DNA from: a bacterium
GTDB lineage: Bacteria > Desulfobacterota > DSWW01
Length of the DNA stretch: 64,000 nucleotides
Direction of reading: 5' to 3'
NCBI GenBank assembly: GCA_028277985.1
Contig: JANQFG010000069.1
Location: 62,001-126,000 of the forward strand
The notes beneath the pieces are model-generated. The model was not told the origin of the DNA. It ran no database searches and saw nothing but the letters and a program-made list of their open reading frames with translations. A program made the position numbers and the translations under genes. This document shows, in pieces, positions 58,921 to 64,000 of the stretch. How positions within the stretch are numbered: the stretch's first letter is position 1; each line of letters opens with the position of its first letter.

Positions 58921-60210
58921 ATGGCCTTGGAAGATTATGAGCAGGACATGATGCGATGCAACAGGTGCTCGTACTGCAAATGGGTGCCCCACGAGGTGAT
59001 GAAGGACTCGAGGTTCCTGGCGGTCTGCCCAAGCGTGGAAAAGTACAACTTCCACAGCAGGTCGGCAAGCGGACGCCTGATCACGGCCCTCGCCCTGTTG
59101 AAGGAAAGGATCGATCTGAATGACGCATCCAGGGATACGATCTATCAGTGCCACATGTGCGGCGGCTGCGACGTCTCCTGCAAGGTCGAACGAGATCTGG
59201 AGCCTTATGAAATCATGCAGGAGCTCAGGTTCCGATGCGTGGAGAACGGTGTGTTCCCACCCGAGCATCTCAAGATCGTTGAAAGCCTGAAGGGTGACGC
59301 CAATACCCTGGGAAGACCCAAGAGCGACCGCGGCGAGTGGGCCGAGGGAATGGGAGTGAAAGACCTGGCCAAGGAAGAGGCCGATGTACTGTTCCATGCC
59401 GGGTGTCAGTACTCTTTCGACGAAAATCTGTGGCCCACGGCGCGAAGGGGATTGAATCTGCTTCTGAATGCCGGCGTGGATGTGGGGATCCTGGGGAAGA
59501 GTGAGGTCTGTTGTGGCGGCCGTGCATACGAGATGGGGTTCAAAGACCTGCTCGATGGATTCGCCAAGCGAAACACCAAACTCTGGGGGACCGCAGGTGT
59601 AAAGACCGTGGTGACCCCCTGTGCGGATTGCTTCCGGTCCTTCAAGGTTCTCTATGACAAGGCCGGCAACAAGGCAGGTGTCGAAATACTGCACATGACC
59701 GAGTTTATCCATCGGCTGATCCAGCAGGGCAAGATCAAGCTGACCAGGGAGGTGCCGTTGAACGTGACCTACCATGACCCCTGCCACCTTGGAAGACTGG
59801 CCGAACCGTGGATTCACTGGGAGGGGGAGGAGAAGAGCGTATATGGGCAGTTGATCGTTCATGAACCACCCAAGGAGAAGCGATTCGGCTTGAACGGTGT
59901 CTATGAGGTGCCCAGAGAGATCCTCAAGGCGATTCCCGGCCTGAAACTCACCGAGATGCACCGGATCAGGGAATATGCCTGGTGTTGCGGATCCGGCAGC
60001 GGCGTGAAAGAAGCCTACCCGGACCTGGCACAATCGACGGCGACCAGAAGGATCGAGGAGGCGAGGTCGGTCGGGGCCGAGGCGCTCGTCAGTTCCTGCC
60101 CCTGGTGCAAGAACAATTTCGAGGATTGTGGCGCCGGGACGGACGCACCCATGAAAGTGTACGACGTGATGGACCTTGTTCAACAGGCCATGGAAGGGGA
60201 GGCGACGTAA
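58921..60210 (+). CDS. Fe-S/CCG-domain electron-transfer subunit (GlcF/HdrD-like)
   Basis: This 429-residue protein has an N-terminal ferredoxin-like region. The second cluster motif is CHMCGGCDVSC (Cys77, 80, 83, 87). The first (Cys13, 16, 19, then Cys36-Pro) is stretched, with 16 instead of 3 residues before the last Cys. Two cysteine-rich CCG domains follow: CCGGRAYEMG with YHDPCHLGR, and AWCCGSGSGV with SSCPWC. It should pass electrons from the flavoprotein subunits toward quinone or another carrier. Its stop overlaps the next start (TAATG). Confidence 0.92.
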   Translation: MALEDYEQDMMRCNRCSYCKWVPHEVMKDSRFLAVCPSVEKYNFHSRSASGRLITALALLKERIDLNDASRDTIYQCHMCGGCDVSCKVERDLEPYEIMQELRFRCVENGVFPPEHLKIVESLKGDANTLGRPKSDRGEWAEGMGVKDLAKEEADVLFHAGCQYSFDENLWPTARRGLNLLLNAGVDVGILGKSEVCCGGRAYEMGFKDLLDGFAKRNTKLWGTAGVKTVVTPCADCFRSFKVLYDKAGNKAGVEILHMTEFIHRLIQQGKIKLTREVPLNVTYHDPCHLGRLAEPWIHWEGEEKSVYGQLIVHEPPKEKRFGLNGVYEVPREILKAIPGLKLTEMHRIREYAWCCGSGSGVKEAYPDLAQSTATRRIEEARSVGAEALVSSCPWCKNNFEDCGAGTDAPMKVYDVMDLVQQAMEGEAT

Positions 60211-61793
60211 TGACCCTATCGGATACAGCGTACAAGGCGTTGGAAGATACGGTGGGACCGAACCATCTTTCAAGGGAGCCCGTTGATCTGGACAGCTACT
60301 GCTTCGTCTGGGGCAATGAGCTTCTCTACGGAGAGAAGTTCTCGCCCAGGCCGCTGGCCGTGATCCTGCCGGGAAGCACGGAGGAGGTCTCTGCCATAGT
60401 AAAAACATGCAATCGGTTCGGGCTCAGGTACAGGGCACATGCCACCGGGTTCGAAGTGACCGCCCTTTCGTCGGACTCACCCTTTGTCTGCATCGATCTA
60501 AGACGTATGAACAGGATCATCCAAATCGATGCGAAGAACCGGATCGCCGTGGTCGAGCCTTATGTGTCGCAGATGAAGCTGTTCCTCGAGACCATGAAGC
60601 ACGGGCTTCGCCCCCTCATGCTGAGCTCCGGACCGAGCTGCTCGGTCGTGGCGGGCTGTGCCGCCCATTTCGGGAGCGGTGCCAGCACGATAAGCACCGA
60701 CTACGGTTCCCGTAATCTGCTGGGCGCCGAGTGGGTGCTCCCCGACGGGGATGTCATAAGGCTGGGATCGCTGGGAAGCACCGGCGAATGGATGAACGCC
60801 GACGGGCCGGGTCCCAGCTTGAGGGGCGTGCTGAGAGGCTACGGCGGCGCAAACGGGGGTAACGGCGTCTTTACGAAACTCGCCACCAAGATCTACCCAT
60901 GGTATGGCCCCACGGAGATACGGGTGAAGGGGGAAGGACCGAATTACGAGCTGGAAATCCCGGAGAACTTCGAGGTGTACACCTTGAACTTCCCGGACAT
61001 GAAGAGCGTGAACGATTTCCATCATCTGATCTACGAAGCGGCCATAGCCTTTCACTTTCAACGGCTGGCCGTGCCGTTCGTTCTTGCCTTGCCGACCACA
61101 TCGAATGACGAACTCTATTCCTTGCTGCAGAGTGTACCCAAAGAGGTGATGGATAGCCTCGGACCCTACGGCGCAACCCTTGCCATCGATGCGAGCTCGA
61201 AAGAGGAAATGGAATACAAGAAGAAGGTCGTGAACAGGATCATGGAAGAAACGAAAGCAGAGTCCTTTCCTCTCGATGAGACCCAGAAAGGTGTCCTGTT
61301 CTATCATGTGTTGACCGGAGGAAAAGTCCTTCGAGGGGTTTTCCGGCCGGGTGGATCCTTCATGATCACGGCTACCGGCGACGAAGCGATCGATCACATC
61401 GGGGTTGTGGGCGAGGAAGTCCGGAACGATTCCTTGAACGAGCTCTACGAGTCCGGCGCCGTGTTCAACGCGATTCCCTCGTTGAACTGGCAGATCTGCT
61501 ATGGAGAGGGAAGCGGGCACGTAGAGAGTCTTCTCCTCTATGATCCGGCCGATCCGGAAGCATGTACGCAAATTGCGCATTCCTGCGGAGAAGCCGACCA
61601 CATCACCGCGCAAAGAGGGCTCGGGGTAAACAGCCTGGAGAATTGCCTGAGTTACAAGGAAGAGGCCCTGAAAGCGGCTGAACCCTACAATCCCGTCGAT
61701 TTCGTGAAGTACATGAAGAGGATCAAGAAAGCGATCGATCCGAACAATTCGTCGGATCCCGCCTTTTACGTGTCGCCCGATGAATGGAAATAG
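60210..61793 (+). CDS. FAD-linked oxidase, second subunit
   Basis: This 527-residue flavoprotein starts at the ATG overlapping the Fe-S gene stop. PRPLAVILPGSTEEVSAIVK and FVCIDLRRMNRIIQIDAKNR, then AVVEPYVSQMKL, form the PCMH-type FAD domain. GGANGGNGVFTKLATKIYPW is a glycine-rich loop typical of GlcD-like enzymes. The C-terminal helix region ends IKKAIDPNNSSDP. It differs clearly from the first flavoprotein, so the pair may be non-identical catalytic subunits or act on successive oxidations. Confidence 0.88.
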   Translation: MTLSDTAYKALEDTVGPNHLSREPVDLDSYCFVWGNELLYGEKFSPRPLAVILPGSTEEVSAIVKTCNRFGLRYRAHATGFEVTALSSDSPFVCIDLRRMNRIIQIDAKNRIAVVEPYVSQMKLFLETMKHGLRPLMLSSGPSCSVVAGCAAHFGSGASTISTDYGSRNLLGAEWVLPDGDVIRLGSLGSTGEWMNADGPGPSLRGVLRGYGGANGGNGVFTKLATKIYPWYGPTEIRVKGEGPNYELEIPENFEVYTLNFPDMKSVNDFHHLIYEAAIAFHFQRLAVPFVLALPTTSNDELYSLLQSVPKEVMDSLGPYGATLAIDASSKEEMEYKKKVVNRIMEETKAESFPLDETQKGVLFYHVLTGGKVLRGVFRPGGSFMITATGDEAIDHIGVVGEEVRNDSLNELYESGAVFNAIPSLNWQICYGEGSGHVESLLLYDPADPEACTQIAHSCGEADHITAQRGLGVNSLENCLSYKEEALKAAEPYNPVDFVKYMKRIKKAIDPNNSSDPAFYVSPDEWK

Positions 61794-61840
61794 GGAAGAG
61801 CGTGGTCGTGGAACAGGCTTACGGGAAGGGAGGCATGGTC

Positions 61841-62302
61841 ATGGCGTTCGCACGCGAGGAAATCGTGGACTTCATGAATCGATATTTCGGGGCTTACAGC
61901 ACGGTCGCACAGAATCCGGAGACCACACATGAAATGGAGGCGTTCTATTCCCCGGAGCTCGAGGTGACCCTCTTCTTTCCGCAGAGGACCGTCCTGAATC
62001 GTGAGCAATTCCTCCTCGTATCCTCGTCTCATCCTGATATTCGGGAAACATTGATTCCTGAACACATCATCGCTGATGAGAAGGCTGGGATGGCTGCGGC
62101 GCTCGTCCGAGGCGAACTCACCGCAAAGGAAACCAATGACATGCTCCTGCAAATCATGTTCACAGCGCACTACCGGCTCGTTTCAGACGGGAAGGAGGGA
62201 ATGAAGATCAAGGATCTTTGGATTTGTTCAGAGGATTCGGCGCCCGGGCAACCGGATATTGCCACGCTCTACGAAGACGCCTTCAAGAAACTTACCGGTT
62301 GA
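61841..62302 (+). CDS. SnoaL/NTF2-like protein
   Basis: This 153-residue protein has the length and pattern of the NTF2-like superfamily: an N-terminal helix (EEIVDFMNRYFGAYS), a central pocket strand block (LEVTLFFPQRTVLNREQF) and C-terminal strands (HYRLVSDGKEGMKIKDLWIC). The ATG at 61841 lies 7 nt after AAGGGAGG. It is the fourth gene of the flavin/Fe-S operon and may bind or process the product; no catalytic residues are certain. Confidence 0.75.
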   Translation: MAFAREEIVDFMNRYFGAYSTVAQNPETTHEMEAFYSPELEVTLFFPQRTVLNREQFLLVSSSHPDIRETLIPEHIIADEKAGMAAALVRGELTAKETNDMLLQIMFTAHYRLVSDGKEGMKIKDLWICSEDSAPGQPDIATLYEDAFKKLTG

Positions 62303-62363
62303 CACAAATTTCCATTAGGCTGTATTCTGAATCCAACTATATTTGATTAGAAATAGAATACAG
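62299..62363 (+). promoter_or_regulatory. Promoter with overlapping inverted repeat upstream of the secreted protein gene
   Basis: TTGACA (62299-62304), 16 bp, TGTATT (62321-62326). A 9-bp perfect inverted repeat, CTGTATTCT (62320-62328) and AGAATACAG (62355-62363), begins in the -10 box with a 26-nt loop. It may be an operator, or a hairpin ending the preceding operon. Confidence 0.45.
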
Positions 62364-62406
62364 TGATAAAAACCTGCACCACCATGACTCGACAGGGAGA
62401 GAAGCC

Positions 62407-63114
62407 ATGCGTGCGACAGGAAGACTCCTTCTGGTGCTTGTTTCGGTTCTCGTTCTGCTTCCCTTCTCGGCAGAGGCGCAAGTGACCCTCTTCACTCCGC
62501 CGAACGGGATGGAGACCTCCTCCGCTCCGCTCTTCGGATGGAACGGGCCCGGTTATGACCTGTTCTTCTTTATATCTGTCTTCTACTACGACCTTGGTGT
62601 GTGGAACGGCTATTTTCGTGCCGAATTCTGGATTCTCGATACCGGCTTTGGGATGCCTCCTCCGTGGTGGGACAGCGTGGGATTGAACAATCCCAGCGTC
62701 TGGGCAGTCCTCGGCGTGAACACGACCAGCGGGGCTGTTGCGGTTTCCGATGTCATGACGTTCACCCGTGTACAGGGGCAGACGTGCAACTCCAGTGCCG
62801 CGCATAATTGTCTTAATCAAGTGATGGATGATTACACGGCGTGCAGGGACCTGTGTGCACCCTTTGATTGTGACGGCTATCTCTGCAGAAACCCATGTTT
62901 GCAGGAGCGTTGGGAACGCAGCATGCTTTGTGTTACCGATGCACACTGTGGGGATGATGCGTGGTATTCACAATACTATGCGCGCTATGCCTGTCTGGCC
63001 AACTGCGCGATAGACGAGAAGGCGTGCTATCTCGCCAATCCTGTGGACTGTCTCATGTGCGGGCCTGCGTTTCAGGCGTGCCAGGACGTGTGCCCAGTGC
63101 CCGTTCCCCCTTGA
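62407..63114 (+). CDS. Secreted Cys-rich protein of unknown function
   Basis: This 235-residue protein has a signal peptide ending FSAEAQ near residue 24. The first half is aromatic-rich (WNGPGYDLFFFISVFYYDLG). The second half has about 16 cysteines in helical C-x3-C style spacing, for example CRDLCAPFDCDGYLCRNPC, which suggests a disulfide-rich module. I recognise no family. RBS: AGGGAGAGAAGCC. Confidence 0.72.
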   Translation: MRATGRLLLVLVSVLVLLPFSAEAQVTLFTPPNGMETSSAPLFGWNGPGYDLFFFISVFYYDLGVWNGYFRAEFWILDTGFGMPPPWWDSVGLNNPSVWAVLGVNTTSGAVAVSDVMTFTRVQGQTCNSSAAHNCLNQVMDDYTACRDLCAPFDCDGYLCRNPCLQERWERSMLCVTDAHCGDDAWYSQYYARYACLANCAIDEKACYLANPVDCLMCGPAFQACQDVCPVPVPP

Positions 63115-63182
63115 TGCCGGGCCTTTTCGATAATTCACCGCGCAGAGATCAGAAACCCTGAGGTAGGACCACCCCGGGCCCA

Positions 63183-64000
63183 TTACCGGGCGCAACGACC
63201 TCCGAGGTTGTTGCCGTGACGGTCCACATGGCAGAAGTCGCAGCGATTGGCCGCGCGTAGGCCGAACGTACTGTGGTCCCAGGACCCGCCTCGCCTGACG
63301 CGAGCCGCCCCACTTGCCGGACCGGTCGGATCCTGCGTAGGGCTGGCGGAGTAATAGTTCTCCTCGTACCAATCCGCTACCCATTCCCAGACATTGCCGG
63401 CCACATCGTATAGCCCGTGGCCGTTGGGTGGGTAGGATTCGACCTCGGTTGTGTCCCCGACACTGAAGTCGTAATTCGCATCCGAGCTGCTGATCGTGTC
63501 TCCCCACGGGTAGCGTTTCCCATCCAGGCCACCCCGCGCTGCATATTCCCACTCCGCTTCCGTGGCCAGTCGTTTGCCCGCCCAGTCACAGTATTCGACG
63601 ACCTGGTGCCACTCCATCCAGATCACCGGGAAATTATCATAGGTAGGATCACCGTAATAGGTTGTCCGTGAATAGCTCGCGGAAGAGCTGGGTGCGGTGC
63701 ACCCACCGTCCGCAACACATTCCGCGTATTCCGCGTTGGTGATCTCATGGCGGTCCATTTCAAAGGCGGACAGGCACACGTTGTGCACAGGAAGCTCATC
63801 CGGCCAGCCCTCGGAAAAAGCATCCCCCATGTCGAAACATCCCGGCGGGATGGGAACCATGACACCGCAGGCAGCATAGCCTTCGTCGATAGACCCGTAG
63901 CCTGGGTCTCCGATACATTGATTGTCGAGGCCATCGCACAATTCAGGGGCTCCGGGGTAGACCGTTGCGTGACCGTCATCGCAGTCCAATTCGGGATGTA
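63183..64000 (-). CDS. MopE-motif / FGE-sulfatase-domain surface protein, 5' end cut by window edge
   Basis: The minus strand is open from the right edge to the stop at 63183, so the N-terminus is outside the window (272 complete codons seen). The visible start reads ...PELDCDDGHATVYPGAPELCDGLDNQC in its motif: DCDDG, VYPGAPELCDG and DNQC are the MopE-like metal-binding repeat. An FGE-sulfatase (formylglycine-generating-like) domain follows: MVPIPPGCFDMG, MDRHEITNAEYAE, RLATEAEWEYAARGG, GLYDVAGNVWEWVADWY and RVRRGGSWDHS. The C-terminus NNLGGRCAR keeps the usual Gly-x-Arg-Cys. Such proteins are usually lipoproteins or surface proteins without sulfatase-modifying activity. Confidence 0.87.
   Translation of the reverse strand, partial: HPELDCDDGHATVYPGAPELCDGLDNQCIGDPGYGSIDEGYAACGVMVPIPPGCFDMGDAFSEGWPDELPVHNVCLSAFEMDRHEITNAEYAECVADGGCTAPSSSASYSRTTYYGDPTYDNFPVIWMEWHQVVEYCDWAGKRLATEAEWEYAARGGLDGKRYPWGDTISSSDANYDFSVGDTTEVESYPPNGHGLYDVAGNVWEWVADWYEENYYSASPTQDPTGPASGAARVRRGGSWDHSTFGLRAANRCDFCHVDRHGNNLGGRCAR

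Overview
The window looks like a chromosomal segment of a Gram-negative, high-GC, probably uncultured bacterium. It carries a TonB-dependent receptor, lipoproteins, a DUF1302/DUF1329 outer-membrane pair, a MopE-type metal-binding protein and Cys-rich secreted proteins. These suggest a deltaproteobacterial or myxobacterial-type lineage, but this is inference; no rRNA or other strong phylogenetic marker is present.

Layout. Positions 1-5050 hold a truncated uroporphyrinogen-decarboxylase-superfamily (URO-D) gene, a divergent GH78 alpha-L-rhamnosidase and a secreted Cys-rich protein. Positions 5.5-13 kb hold a GH3 lipoprotein glucosidase, an exported beta-propeller/phosphoesterase fusion and a convergent TonB receptor. 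Positions 13.1-18.1 kb hold a MAPEG protein and a compact oxidative pentose-phosphate operon (tal-gnd-zwf-pgl). Positions 18.2-20.8 kb hold a Tat-exported old-yellow-enzyme and a propeller-like lipoprotein. Positions 20.8-33.9 kb form one long minus-strand operon read as TetR regulator, GH1, GH51, URO-D, galE, URO-D, xylB-like kinase, xylose-isomerase-like protein, GH4, PfkB kinase, nucleoside hydrolase. Positions 34.3-39.9 kb (plus) hold DUF1302, DUF1329 and two Gfo/Idh/MocA dehydrogenases. Positions 39.9-41.7 kb (minus) hold a URO-D methyltransferase with intact zinc ligands and its corrinoid protein. Positions 41.95-54.5 kb (plus) hold a tight operon GH13, GH4, GH38, URO-D, GH29-like, GH3, IlvD/Edd dehydratase, ending in a terminator. 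The rest holds a small lipoprotein, an iron-sulfur flavoprotein, a MITE-like relic, a MerR-TetR hybrid regulator divergent from a flavin/Fe-S oxidoreductase operon, and two secreted or surface proteins at the right edge.

The most notable signal is a regulon. A 16-bp near-palindrome of the form TTAACA-N4-TGTTAA occurs at 5290, 33991, 41753 and 41831. Each copy lies at the same place inside a recognisable promoter (TTGnnn, 17 bp, TAnnnn) and overlaps its -10 box. The 33991 copy serves two overlapping divergent promoters: the tetR/glycosidase operon and the DUF1302 operon. The TetR protein encoded at 33131-33943 is therefore the likely repressor of the minus-strand glycosidase operon, the outer-membrane/dehydrogenase operon, the corrinoid methyltransferase pair and the plus-strand glycosidase operon.

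Functionally the regulon joins mostly cytosolic glycosidases (GH1, GH3, two GH4, GH13, GH29-like, GH38, GH51, with GH78 nearby) and pentose/galactose/sugar-acid enzymes to five URO-D-superfamily proteins and one corrinoid protein. My working hypothesis is a system that takes up and dismantles methylated or methoxylated glycosides, pairing deglycosylation with corrinoid-dependent methyl transfer. The Gfo/Idh/MocA pair, the TIM-barrel isomerase-like protein and the GH4 enzymes also allow a 3-keto-sugar route. Substrate and pathway are inference; gene families and regulatory sites are read from the sequence.
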